Shown here in pieces: positions 42,058 to 49,103 of a stretch of 64,000 bases of DNA. The notes under the pieces are model-generated. The model worked only from the letters and a program-made list of their open reading frames with translations. It was not told the origin of the DNA and did not search any database. Position 1 is the first letter of the stretch. Each line of letters starts with the position of its first letter. A program made the position numbers and the translations under genes. This DNA is from SIG299 sp964544055 (GTDB lineage Bacteria > Bacillota > Clostridia > Lachnospirales > Lachnospiraceae), in contig CAZJAA010000011.1 in assembly GCA_964544055.1 (NCBI GenBank), positions 9,758-73,757 on the forward strand, written 5' to 3'.

Positions 42058-42913
42058 TCCTTCCTCTGTTCATCCACATTTCCCATTTTTCCTGCTTCAG
42101 TTCTTCAGCTCTCTTCATGATTCTTTCGTTGTATGAATACCAGTGAATGCCCTGCGACCACAGATGCTTCTTCGCTCCATTCATTCCGTAGTTGTATGCT
42201 GCCAGCGTGTCCACCATCTGAAGCTCATTGTCATCCAGCTGTGCCTGAAGTTCCGCAAGGAAATCAACTCCGACAAGTATGTTGTGGTACGGATTTGTCA
42301 GGTCGTTCATTCCCAGACGCTCCATCCTGTCACTGTGCCACTTTTCCTGAATCTGCATCAGCCCGATGCTTCCTCCGTCATCTCCGACTGCATCCCAGAC
42401 GAAGTGACTTTCCTGCTCAATCATGGCGAATACAACTTCATAATCAATTCCATAATTCTTGCAGACGATGTATGTGTACACTTGCGCAATCACAGGAAAT
42501 GCGCCGCCTGCTGCCTTTGATTCCTCTGATATTTCGTGGTAGAAAAAGCCTTCCACATCATCCACGCTCCAATCCTGCGACATCTGATTCCATGGATATT
42601 CGCATTCGCCATATAGTTCTTCGATTCCGTATATCGTGGTCATATCTATCTCTGGTGTCTGCACTGCTGTTGTCTCATTCTCTGACACCTGTGCTTCTGT
42701 TGATACCTCTGCCGATGTCGGCTGCTCCTGTTCCTTCGTCTCCATGTTTCCGATTGCGTAGCTGGCGCATCCGCTAATCGCTGCAATCAGAAGCGCCACG
42801 ACTGCTGCCAGCAGGATTCTGTTCCTGAATACCTGATTTTGTCTGCGTCTGCGCTTTACTTCTCGCCTTCTCTGGCGGCGCAGCTCCTCTCTTTCGTACT
42901 CCGTCAGTACCAT
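42038..42913 (-). CDS. Membrane-anchored lytic transglycosylase
   Basis: 291 residues from MVLTEYEREELRRQRRREVK (42913); the in-frame upstream part to 43330 is a shadow of the Rep gene. A basic cytoplasmic tail (about 1-30), one span (about 31-48, ILLAAVVALLIAAISGCASYA), a Thr/Glu linker, then an SLT-type domain: VFAMIEQESHFVWDAVGDDGGSIGLMQIQ with the catalytic Glu, and AAYNYGMNGAKKH. An early-region wall-digesting enzyme beside an HUH Rep is typical of conjugative elements rather than siphophages. Confidence 0.85.
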   Translation of the reverse strand: MVLTEYEREELRRQRRREVKRRRRQNQVFRNRILLAAVVALLIAAISGCASYAIGNMETKEQEQPTSAEVSTEAQVSENETTAVQTPEIDMTTIYGIEELYGECEYPWNQMSQDWSVDDVEGFFYHEISEESKAAGGAFPVIAQVYTYIVCKNYGIDYEVVFAMIEQESHFVWDAVGDDGGSIGLMQIQEKWHSDRMERLGMNDLTNPYHNILVGVDFLAELQAQLDDNELQMVDTLAAYNYGMNGAKKHLWSQGIHWYSYNERIMKRAEELKQEKWEMWMNRGRSVENEQ

Positions 42914-43820
42914 CTCTTCTTCTCGCTCCTTTCTCCTTCGGCTTGTGTAGCCTTGCGTATATGTAAAATCTGCCATTGAAGTCGTTGTATCTGACCTCTG
43001 CATTCCTGAAGGTATATCCACCTTCGCTGTACCACTTTTCGAATAATGGCTGGATGGCAGCGTGATTCTTTGCCATCTCCTGCACTTCCTTCTGCTTGAA
43101 TTTATAGTGGTTTTTCTTCTCCTTCGGCTTGCGCAGATTCTTTGATGGTGTCCATCTCTTCTGTCCTTTTCCAGATGGCTGCTTCGTGATGTAGTTTGCC
43201 ATTCCTGACAGTCCATTTTCATCCTTGTCCAGCCTTCTGACTTCATTCCTCTTGCCATGTGTCCACAGCTTCTCCACTGTGTCCATGTCCATCTCTCCAT
43301 CCAAGACGATGTGATGATGCCATCTGCCATTCTTGCTGCATTCCGTCACATAGACATATCTGGCATTCTTCAGCCCTGCCTTCTTTCTGTGGTAGTTCAG
43401 CTTTTTGATGTATCTCTGCATGTTCTGCTGCGCCACTTCCATGCTGGCAGGCATCTGGTCATCGGTGTATGTGAATGTCGCCCAGATGTCTTCATCCGTG
43501 AAATTCTCATTGATGACACGCTCGCACTGCTTCCTGCTGTTCTTCTCATTCAGATTGCGCTGCGCCTGTCTCTGTTTCTTCTTTCTGGCTTCATCTGGTA
43601 TCTGTGAAGCCTGCTTCTTTGTGAATTCTGGATATATCTCAACTTCCAGCTGTTCTCCTGCTTTTATCTCCTTTGTGCAGTAGACGCTCTTTGCCTTCTG
43701 ATTCTTCAGCATCTGCTCCACGAAGTATTCATCAAGGCATTCTATCTGATGGACATATGCTGCTTCGTAGTCATACTCTATACATGCTGCCTTCTGTCTC
43801 TTTCTTCTTTTCTGTTCCAT
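42774..43820 (-). CDS. HUH-type replication initiator (Rep)
   Basis: 348 residues. The HUH motif is RWHHHIVLDG (His-His-His with the metal-binding HxH), preceded by YVYVTECSKNGRW. A candidate catalytic Tyr lies in GMANYITKQ. The N-terminal ~70 residues hold motif-1-like WATFTYTDDQMP. The C-terminus is Lys/Arg/Gln-rich. It would nick an origin and start rolling-circle DNA synthesis, with the element's SSB coating the displaced strand. It overlaps the transglycosylase by 140 bp. Confidence 0.85.
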   Translation of the reverse strand: MEQKRRKRQKAACIEYDYEAAYVHQIECLDEYFVEQMLKNQKAKSVYCTKEIKAGEQLEVEIYPEFTKKQASQIPDEARKKKQRQAQRNLNEKNSRKQCERVINENFTDEDIWATFTYTDDQMPASMEVAQQNMQRYIKKLNYHRKKAGLKNARYVYVTECSKNGRWHHHIVLDGEMDMDTVEKLWTHGKRNEVRRLDKDENGLSGMANYITKQPSGKGQKRWTPSKNLRKPKEKKNHYKFKQKEVQEMAKNHAAIQPLFEKWYSEGGYTFRNAEVRYNDFNGRFYIYARLHKPKEKGARRRDGTDGVRKRGAAPPEKARSKAQTQTKSGIQEQNPAGSSRGASDCSD

Positions 43821-43926
43821 CCTCTTCCTTCTCCCTGTTCTTCCTACATCTGAATCCCATATGTCTATATATAAATTTCCGTGAAGTGTTAGTATCTATT
43901 ACAAGGACGGAAAAGTGCGTATTCCC

Positions 43927-43955
43927 TTGACTTTTCAGGCTTTTTGCAGTACACT
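43927..43955 (+). promoter_or_regulatory. Plus-strand promoter for the small RNA
   Basis: TTGACT (43927..43932) and TACACT (43950..43955) are 17 bp apart. Transcription would start near 43962. It points against the early operon on the minus strand. Confidence 0.65.
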
Positions 43956-43961
43956 ATCTGT

Positions 43962-44035
43962 AGATGTGTGTTGACCTTAAAAGTCAGCAGTTAGCCTTCG
44001 ACAGCCGCCAAGCAATGTCGAAGGCTTTTTCTTTT
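43962..44035 (+). ncRNA. Candidate ~74-nt phage small RNA
   Basis: Between a consensus-like promoter and a strong plus-strand intrinsic terminator: 11-bp perfect arms AGCCTTCGACA and TGTCGAAGGCT (43993..44003 and 44016..44026), followed by TTTTTCTTTT. No start codon with ribosome site lies inside, so it is probably non-coding. It ends a few bases before the antisense 3' end of the ASCH gene and lies in the leader of the Rep gene on the other strand. It is placed to control Rep, as copy-number RNAs do in plasmids. Confidence 0.6.
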
Positions 44036-44038
44036 CCA

Positions 44039-44362
44039 TCAATCTTTTTGATTCGCTCTGATTTCCAGAATCTCCAAGATGTAGTATCTCTTTCCTGCTT
44101 CCGCGCCCCACTCTGGCTTCCCTTCGCCCCTGCGCAGCTTGCACAATGCGATGAAGGAAGGACTGTCGCCCGAATATCCATTTCTGAAGATGATTTCCTT
44201 CGCGGGGCATTCTGCATCCAATCCAAACATGAAGCGGCATCCGAAGACGCTTTCGAAGCGTGTCTGGTAGTATTTCTTGATATCTCTGTATTCCTCTTTC
44301 TTCTCACCTGATAGAATCATGTCATACCACTTCTTCTTGATAGGTAGTACCAGCATTGTCAA
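44039..44362 (-). CDS. ASCH domain protein
   Basis: 107 residues. MTMLVLPIKKKWYDMILSGEKKEEYRDIKKYYQTRF is the canonical start of the ASCH family (RNA-binding PUA-like fold), with later FGLDAECPAKEIIF and YYILEILEI strands. ASCH proteins occur in phages and toxin systems and may process modified nucleosides or RNA. Overlaps the upstream zinc-ribbon gene by 4 bp. Shadow frames on both strands at this place are rejected. Confidence 0.88.
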   Translation of the reverse strand: MTMLVLPIKKKWYDMILSGEKKEEYRDIKKYYQTRFESVFGCRFMFGLDAECPAKEIIFRNGYSGDSPSFIALCKLRRGEGKPEWGAEAGKRYYILEILEIRANQKD

Positions 44363-44790
44363 TCTTCCTCCTTCATTTCGTTCTTGAATGCCTGCATGAA
44401 GCTGTGTCCATCATGCGCCACCTTCAGCTCTTTCTTCCTGAAGGAATTCTCATATATCATCTGCTTGCAGCATGGACATTCGTGCCATTCTCCCTTTGGA
44501 TATGCGCTGCACATGATTACAGTCGAACAATGTCGGCAATACAGCGGATATACTGTGATTTCTTCGAAGTTGACTGTGTGATTTATCTGATACTCGAAGT
44601 TGTCTAGTTCTTCCAGCTGCTCTCTTCTTCTGTCCGCGGCAGCTTCCTGTCTTCTGTATGCGCCACCGACTCCATAAAATTGCTGCGTGTCATCCATTTT
44701 TTGCTCATACAGCTCAATCTCTGCATTCAGTTTGCGTCTTCTCTCTGCGATGATATCCTTCATCAGCTCTCGAATCGGCTTCACTCTCAT
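44359..44790 (-). CDS. Zinc-ribbon early protein
   Basis: 143 residues. The N-terminal 80 residues are helical and charged, then a C-terminal four-Cys ribbon: CRHCSTVIMCSAYPKGEWHECPCCKQ. No enzyme motif. Overlaps both neighbours by 4 bp. Confidence 0.65.
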   Translation of the reverse strand: MRVKPIRELMKDIIAERRRKLNAEIELYEQKMDDTQQFYGVGGAYRRQEAAADRRREQLEELDNFEYQINHTVNFEEITVYPLYCRHCSTVIMCSAYPKGEWHECPCCKQMIYENSFRKKELKVAHDGHSFMQAFKNEMKEED

Positions 44791-45335
44791 TGCTTGTCCT
44801 CCTCTCGCTCAATCATCGGAAGAATGCTCTTGTTCTGCATCCCATCCATCATCATCTTCATTCGCATGTAGTCCTCCATGGACATCTTGTCGTCATCATC
44901 TTCCCTGTCCTCTCGCGGTGTCATTGCGAAGATGCGATGCTTCTGGATGAAGGCTGACAAGAAGAAGGACACTTCTTCCTTCCATAAACTGCAATAAAAT
45001 TCATATTCAATCTGAATCTGCAATGCCTGTGCTTTTGTGCAGGCGATTCCATATGTACTCTTGCTGCCTTTTCCATATCTGTATGTGTATGCGTGCTTTC
45101 TGTAATCAGGCACTATCTTGAAAAATAGCTGGTGAAGTAGCTGATACTCGAATTTGTCATGATACTTGAAGTCATGGTCTTCCAGCTTGTCCTCTGACAA
45201 GTCAGCTTCTTCAATGTTGTACTTCTTCATCAGCTGTTCCAGCTTCTTCTGTGCGCCTTCCTTTTCGCCGCCGACACCGCGCTCTGCCAGTGCTTGCAGC
45301 TTCTTCAATAGCTCCATTTTCTTTTCATCAATCAC
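44787..45335 (-). CDS. DUF2786 domain protein
   Basis: 182 residues. The N-terminal KKMELLKKLQALAERGVGGEKEGAQKKLEQLMKKYNIEEADL matches the DUF2786 signature (a Gly-Glu-x-Glu-x-A...L..L motif). The rest is helical with a charged, Met-rich tail. These occur in phage and plasmid early regions; function not known. Confidence 0.8.
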   Translation of the reverse strand: MIDEKKMELLKKLQALAERGVGGEKEGAQKKLEQLMKKYNIEEADLSEDKLEDHDFKYHDKFEYQLLHQLFFKIVPDYRKHAYTYRYGKGSKSTYGIACTKAQALQIQIEYEFYCSLWKEEVSFFLSAFIQKHRIFAMTPREDREDDDDKMSMEDYMRMKMMMDGMQNKSILPMIEREEDKQ

Positions 45336-45517
45336 AGTCTTTCCTGACCTCCTTCTCGCTCTCTGATTATGTATCTGCGCTCGTTCTCTGCCTTGTCCAT
45401 CTCTTCAATCCCACATGCTCTGATGTTCAGGCTCTGCGCCTTCCTGACTGCATTGCATCGCATCTGAAGTCCGCTGCCGATGCTCTTCTTTGTCAGTGTG
45501 TCAATGATATAAAACAA
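45332..45517 (-). CDS. Small early phage protein
   Basis: 61 residues: MFYIIDTLTKKSIGSGLQMR..., basic at the centre. Its stop overlaps the start of the DUF2786 gene by 4 bp. No family recognised. Confidence 0.55.
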   Translation of the reverse strand: MFYIIDTLTKKSIGSGLQMRCNAVRKAQSLNIRACGIEEMDKAENERRYIIREREGGQERL

Positions 45518-45729
45518 TCCATCACCTTCCCTTCTGGCAAGTCACTTGCACTGTGTTTGCCTTTTCACATTAAAAAGGACGAAAACTTGTTGACCATCCA
45601 CGCAGCTTCTGGCATTCTGCGCCTGCCGCCATGTTTCCACAGTGTACATCTGATGTCTTTCGGCTTGCCATCGTCAGGCTGCACATTGCCATTGTGCAAC
45701 GACAGGGCTGCTGCCCTGTTTCGGCTCTT
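45518..45729. other. Gap in the early operon with a GC hairpin
   Basis: No frame here is convincing; on the minus strand two short overlapping frames of about 40 codons exist. A hairpin CAGGGC-TGCT-GCCCTG lies at 45703..45718, with a T-rich tail on the plus strand and none on the minus strand. Confidence 0.4.
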
Positions 45730-45954
45730 TTAGATTTCATCTATGACCGATATAATGTCATCGCATTGTCCATATGCTTCATCAAGCATGTCGATGTATT
45801 CTTCCATCTGCTGTCCTTTTTCTCCGTACTGGATGCTTTCAGGAAGGTTGTCATGTGCTTCCTGTTCTTCGTCCTTCACACTTTCGATGATGCTCTGCGC
45901 TTCCGCAATCAGTTCTGATGCTCTTGCCAGCTCTTTTCTTCTCTGTTTATTCAT
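45730..45954 (-). CDS. Small helical early protein
   Basis: 74 residues from MNKQRRKELARASELIAEAQ (45954), chosen because GAGGAG precedes it. Acidic, helical, coiled-coil-like. No motif recognised; similar short proteins are frequent in Clostridia prophages. Confidence 0.6.
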   Translation of the reverse strand: MNKQRRKELARASELIAEAQSIIESVKDEEQEAHDNLPESIQYGEKGQQMEEYIDMLDEAYGQCDDIISVIDEI

Positions 45955-45974
45955 TCTCTTTTCTCCTCCTCTTT

Positions 45975-46367
45975 TTACACATCGAAGCATACGCTGTGAT
46001 AAGCCCACAGTCTTCCGCTTCTCTCGATTATCTTGTACCAGCTTGTGAATGCCTGTCCTGTGCAGTCATACATTGAAGGTCTGCATGTCATCACTTCATT
46101 CTCTTCGAAGTATATTGCCGCTTCTTCCTTGCTGTTCAGGAATGACGGAAGCTGCATCAATACGATGTAGCCATCAATTCCGTTGTCTTTCACCAGTCTA
46201 TGTTGCAGCTTCTCTTTTTCCTTCCTGAAGAATTCCCTGATATCTTTCTTCAGGCTTTTTATGTATTCCAGTGCTGTGTCTGTTCGTTGTGCCTTTGGTA
46301 GCATTTCCTTGATATCGTTTATTGTTTCGTATGCCAGCTTCAGGTCGTTTTTGCTCCGTATCTGCAT
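45975..46367 (-). CDS. Early phage protein of unknown function
   Basis: 130 residues. Basic helical N-terminal half (DIREFFRKEKEKLQHRLVK) then a beta-type part (YIVLMQLPSFLNSKEEAAIYFEENEVMTCRP, FTSWYKII). No known domain. Confidence 0.6.
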   Translation of the reverse strand: MQIRSKNDLKLAYETINDIKEMLPKAQRTDTALEYIKSLKKDIREFFRKEKEKLQHRLVKDNGIDGYIVLMQLPSFLNSKEEAAIYFEENEVMTCRPSMYDCTGQAFTSWYKIIERSGRLWAYHSVCFDV

Positions 46368-46378
46368 TGCATTTCCTC

Positions 46379-46666
46379 CTATCTCTCCACCTTCATCAGC
46401 CAGTCTGTTTCATCTTCCGTAACGATTCCGAAGTATTCATCAGTTCTTGTGAAACTGTATTCCATGCCATAAAACTGACGAAGCATCATCTTGTACACTT
46501 CCCACTGTGCCTGACACCACTGCGCTGTCTTTCTGTGTCGCTTATATTCTTCTGTGATTTCCTGATGTTTTCCGCATCCTTCCAGTGCTGCATCCCATGC
46601 TTTGATGCACTCTTCCATGCTGCCGCCGATTTCTGTCTTCATAAACTTATCTTTATTAAATTTCAT
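46379..46666 (-). CDS. Early phage protein of unknown function
   Basis: 95 residues from MKFNKDKFMKTEIGGSMEEC (46666). Helical with several Trp and Cys. The gap to the HTH gene (46667..46725) contains a CCCTGAC/GTCAGGG hairpin. No family recognised. Confidence 0.55.
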   Translation of the reverse strand: MKFNKDKFMKTEIGGSMEECIKAWDAALEGCGKHQEITEEYKRHRKTAQWCQAQWEVYKMMLRQFYGMEYSFTRTDEYFGIVTEDETDWLMKVER

Positions 46667-46725
46667 CATGATGTGTGTCCACCTTTCTATGTACTCCCTG
46701 ACTGTCCGTCAGGGCTTCTCAAAAA

Positions 46726-46926
46726 TTAGATTGCTTTCTGCGCCATGTCTGCGCTGTATTCGTGGCGATTTCCATTGCCTGCGCCACCTCTCTGCAATTC
46801 GTGATAGATGGTCGCCCTGTGTACATTCATTGCTTCAGCGATTTCTTCTGCTCGCTTTCCTGCCTTGCACATCTTCTCAATGGTTTTTCTGTTCTCATAA
46901 TTCAATCTTGTGTACTTTCTCGCCAT
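46726..46926 (-). CDS. Stand-alone IS30-type DNA-binding protein
   Basis: 66 residues that align with the N-terminus of the element's own transposase from residue 1: 22 of the first 47 positions are identical, including MAR, KAG, EIA, VHR.TIY.E..RG, and both continue with a YS.D.AQ motif. It has no catalytic domain. The gene is the first of the early operon and the closest to the right phage end (about 120 bp), which holds four copies of the end motif. It may bind the same sites as the transposase and regulate transposition or early transcription, much as the Mu repressor shares sites with MuA (analogy, not homology). Confidence 0.8.
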   Translation of the reverse strand: MARKYTRLNYENRKTIEKMCKAGKRAEEIAEAMNVHRATIYHELQRGGAGNGNRHEYSADMAQKAI

Positions 46927-46944
46927 GTCCTCCTGCTCCTTTCC

Positions 46945-46985
46945 CGAAAATAAAAAATGCGATAGAGTTTTTCACTCTACCGCAT
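46945..46985 (-). terminator. Right-end terminator 1, built from end repeats
   Basis: Minus strand: ATGCGGTAGAG and CTCTATCGCAT (11 bp, one mismatch) enclose TGAAAAA and are followed by TTTTTTATTTT. It is an intrinsic terminator facing transcription from the right host gene. Confidence 0.8.
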
Positions 46986-47043
46986 CATGATTCATGGTAA
47001 AAAAATAAATGCGGCAGAAGTTCAAAACTTCTTGTCGCATTTA
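46955..47043. repeat. Array of four end-type repeats at the right end
   Basis: Consensus ATGCGRYA(G/A)AG: direct copies at 46955..46967 (AAATGCGATAGAG) and 47007..47020 (AAATGCGGCAGAAG), and inverted copies at 46975..46985 and 47029..47042 (the last is the terminal repeat). Only one copy is seen at the left end, so the ends are asymmetric. Confidence 0.75.
46999..47042 (-). terminator. Right-end terminator 2, overlapping the terminal repeat
   Basis: Minus strand: AAATGCGACAAGAAGTT pairs with AACTTCTGCCGCATTT (one bulge, one mismatch) around TTG and is followed by ATTTTTTT. The right terminal inverted repeat forms its outer arm. It lies right after the host gene stop codon. Confidence 0.75.
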
Positions 47044-47044
47044 A
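47032..47044. repeat. Right terminal inverted repeat of the prophage
   Basis: TTGTCGCATTTAA, the exact reverse complement of 7991..8003. The host stop codon begins three bases outside it (47047). Confidence 0.85.
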
Positions 47045-47046
47045 TT

Positions 47047-47766
47047 TTAAAACTTATAGAACAGAAAACGCAGGAATTTTTCTACATTTTCTTTGTTGGA
47101 TGGTGCCAGATTAATAACAAGCACCATAGGTTCTTCATACGCTATATCCTGATAAACCCAGGTTGACTCCAGCGAAATACCAAACACCGTTTCGGAATCC
47201 TCCAGCAAATTTCCCTGTTCATCTCTTATCTTGGTTTCCAGCATATAGTCAGACAAATTCATATATAAGTCCGTTGGAAGCAAACCGGCAATCGGAGAAA
47301 AATATTCGCCGGGAGCATATTCGTCAAAGACAGACTTTGGCATAATTGTAACATCCAGATCGCCCACCACATTATACATGGAAAACTTCTGCCAGGACTG
47401 ATAATCACCCATTACAAAAGAGTAACCGGTATCAAATCTGGTTTCCTGGTTTTCTTCATCCAGAGTCAGATATTCATTAAAGCTTTTTTGCAGATTTTCA
47501 TAAAACTCTATGGCCGCACCATCATTGATAATTGCAACCGAAAACACATTCTCCGGCTTAGGGGTAAAAATAGTATGAAGAATGGAGCCAATCACCGCTA
47601 CTACAATAATTGTCACCACAATTTTGACAAGGTAATAATCTACAAAATACCGCCAGCGTTCCTTTGTGGAGAGAGATTCCCATTTATCCTTTTCGCTGAC
47701 ATCCTCCTTATGACTGTAAAGTGCTGCATCATCATTTAATACTGTTTTTTTATTTTTTAAATTCAT
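47047..47766 (-). CDS. Host single-span membrane protein of unknown function
   Basis: 239 residues from MNLKNKKTVLNDDAALYSH (47766), as GGAG is 6 bases before that ATG. A cytoplasmic N-terminus (1-47), one span (about 48-66, KIVVTIIVVAVIGSILHTI), then an extracellular alpha/beta domain (NVFSVAIINDGAAIEFYENLQKSF...). Resembles membrane-anchored proteins of Lachnospiraceae of unknown function. The phage sits 3 bp past its stop codon; its original terminator is probably 7894..7920. Confidence 0.75.
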   Translation of the reverse strand: MNLKNKKTVLNDDAALYSHKEDVSEKDKWESLSTKERWRYFVDYYLVKIVVTIIVVAVIGSILHTIFTPKPENVFSVAIINDGAAIEFYENLQKSFNEYLTLDEENQETRFDTGYSFVMGDYQSWQKFSMYNVVGDLDVTIMPKSVFDEYAPGEYFSPIAGLLPTDLYMNLSDYMLETKIRDEQGNLLEDSETVFGISLESTWVYQDIAYEEPMVLVINLAPSNKENVEKFLRFLFYKF

Positions 47767-48025
47767 AATTATCTCCATTCCGAAGCGACTTTGTCGCAAA
47801 CGTGGCAAAAAGAAACAAAGCTTCTTAAAAAATTCGCACAGGCAGTTTTTGTTCTGCCATCAGGGGCTATTTGTAACGCTCCGGCACAAATAATCAAAAG
47901 ATTTTGTTGTTTTTAAAATAATCACCCCGTAAACTACATTTATTATGTTATCACACAAACAGCAGAAATAAAATAAACCCTTTATAAACTTTTTTTAAAA
48001 TGTAGCAAAACAGTAATTCAGCATT

Positions 48026-49090
48026 TTACATACTTTCTTCCATGTATCGTTTACAGCAGTCAAAGGCTGACGGAATGGATATCTGTTCTTTCATTTTCTG
48101 TACGTCAAACCATTCAAAATCCTGCTGCATCTGTTTTGGAAGACAGCCGCCGGACAGCTTTATTTCATAGCACCAAAGTCTCCACTCCACATGAGAAAAA
48201 ATATGTTTTCCATCCGGAAGACGGACAATTTGAGCAGAGGGAAACAGTATTTCCACTTCTTCTTTTTTTAAATGTCCCTCCAGATTCGGAAATTCCCACA
48301 TACCGGCAAGAAGCCCTTTTTCCGGTCTTTTGTGAAGCACAATTTCCAGCGGCATACCGGACTGCTGTTGAATGACAAATACGGTACGTTCCTCTATTTT
48401 CCGCTCTTTTTTCGGCGATTTTACCGGAAGCTTAAGCTCTATTTTCTGATGATGTGCCCTGCACAGATGCATCACCGGACACTGCTCACAAAGAGGTTTT
48501 CCATTTGGCAGACATACCGTTGCTCCAAGCTCCATCAGGGACTGATTAAAATCCCCCGGTCTGTCCTTGGGCATAATCCGGCGTAAATCCTCTTCCAGTT
48601 CCTTTTTTACTTTATCTTTTGTAATATCGTCAAAGCTTGCAGCAATTCGCTTTAATACCCGCAAAACATTTCCGTCTACCGCAGGTTCCGGAATAGCAAA
48701 AGCAATCGACGCTATAGCACCCGCTGTATAGGAGCCTATCCCAGGCAGTTTTTTTATAGCTTCATACTCTGCCGGCAATTCACCGCCATACTCCTGTACG
48801 ACTATTTTTGCCGCTTTCTGCATATTTCGTATGCGATTATAGTAGCCCAGTCCTTCCCAGAGCTTCAAAAGCTCTTCTTCCTTCGCCTCGGCCAAAGAAG
48901 CAATGTCCGGAATCTTTGCAAGGAAGCGGTCAAAGTACCCTTTGACCGCTTCCACCCTCGTCTGCTGCAACATGATTTCTGATACCCAGACATAATAAGG
49001 CTTTGGTTCTTCCCTCCATCTTAAAACTCTGGCATTACGCTCGTACCAGTAGAGCAGGTACGGCACTATTTCCGAATAATCATAGGTCAT
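48026..49090 (-). CDS. mutY: Adenine DNA glycosylase MutY
   Basis: 354 residues. Removes adenine opposite 8-oxoguanine. Motifs: catalytic Glu in VSEIMLQQTRVE, helix-hairpin-helix KKLPGIGSYTAGAI, catalytic Asp in EPAVDGNVLRVL, a [4Fe-4S] cluster set CLPNGKPLCEQCPVMHLC (spacing 7-2-5), and a C-terminal NUDIX-like 8-oxoG recognition domain (HKRPEKGLLAGMWEFPNLEG). Stands alone between unrelated genes. Confidence 0.95.
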   Translation of the reverse strand: MTYDYSEIVPYLLYWYERNARVLRWREEPKPYYVWVSEIMLQQTRVEAVKGYFDRFLAKIPDIASLAEAKEEELLKLWEGLGYYNRIRNMQKAAKIVVQEYGGELPAEYEAIKKLPGIGSYTAGAIASIAFAIPEPAVDGNVLRVLKRIAASFDDITKDKVKKELEEDLRRIMPKDRPGDFNQSLMELGATVCLPNGKPLCEQCPVMHLCRAHHQKIELKLPVKSPKKERKIEERTVFVIQQQSGMPLEIVLHKRPEKGLLAGMWEFPNLEGHLKKEEVEILFPSAQIVRLPDGKHIFSHVEWRLWCYEIKLSGGCLPKQMQQDFEWFDVQKMKEQISIPSAFDCCKRYMEESM

Positions 49091-49103
49091 AAAATCCTCA
49101 TTT

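Larger units (their letters stand above)
7992..47043. mobile_element. Complete ~39-kb siphophage-like prophage bounded by IS30-type ends
   Basis: The element contains a full HK97-type head module, tail module, lysis genes, a repressor region and an early region, all on the minus strand except one gene and a small RNA. No tyrosine or serine recombinase gene is present. The only recombinase is an IS30-type DDE transposase at the extreme left. A perfect 13-bp inverted repeat marks both ends, next to intact host genes on either side. Insertion fell between a host stop codon and that gene's own terminator, so no host reading frame is broken. Structural and replication genes look intact apart from the odd terminase start. 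Confidence 0.9.

Noticed and set aside
42914..43330. N-terminal extension of the lytic transglycosylase
   Set aside because: This is a shadow of the Rep gene in another frame; the membrane protein begins at 42913 after AAGGAG.
43964..44311. Plus-strand protein gene over the ASCH gene
   Set aside because: Shadow of the ASCH frame; the plus-strand signal here is better explained by a short non-coding RNA ending at 44035.
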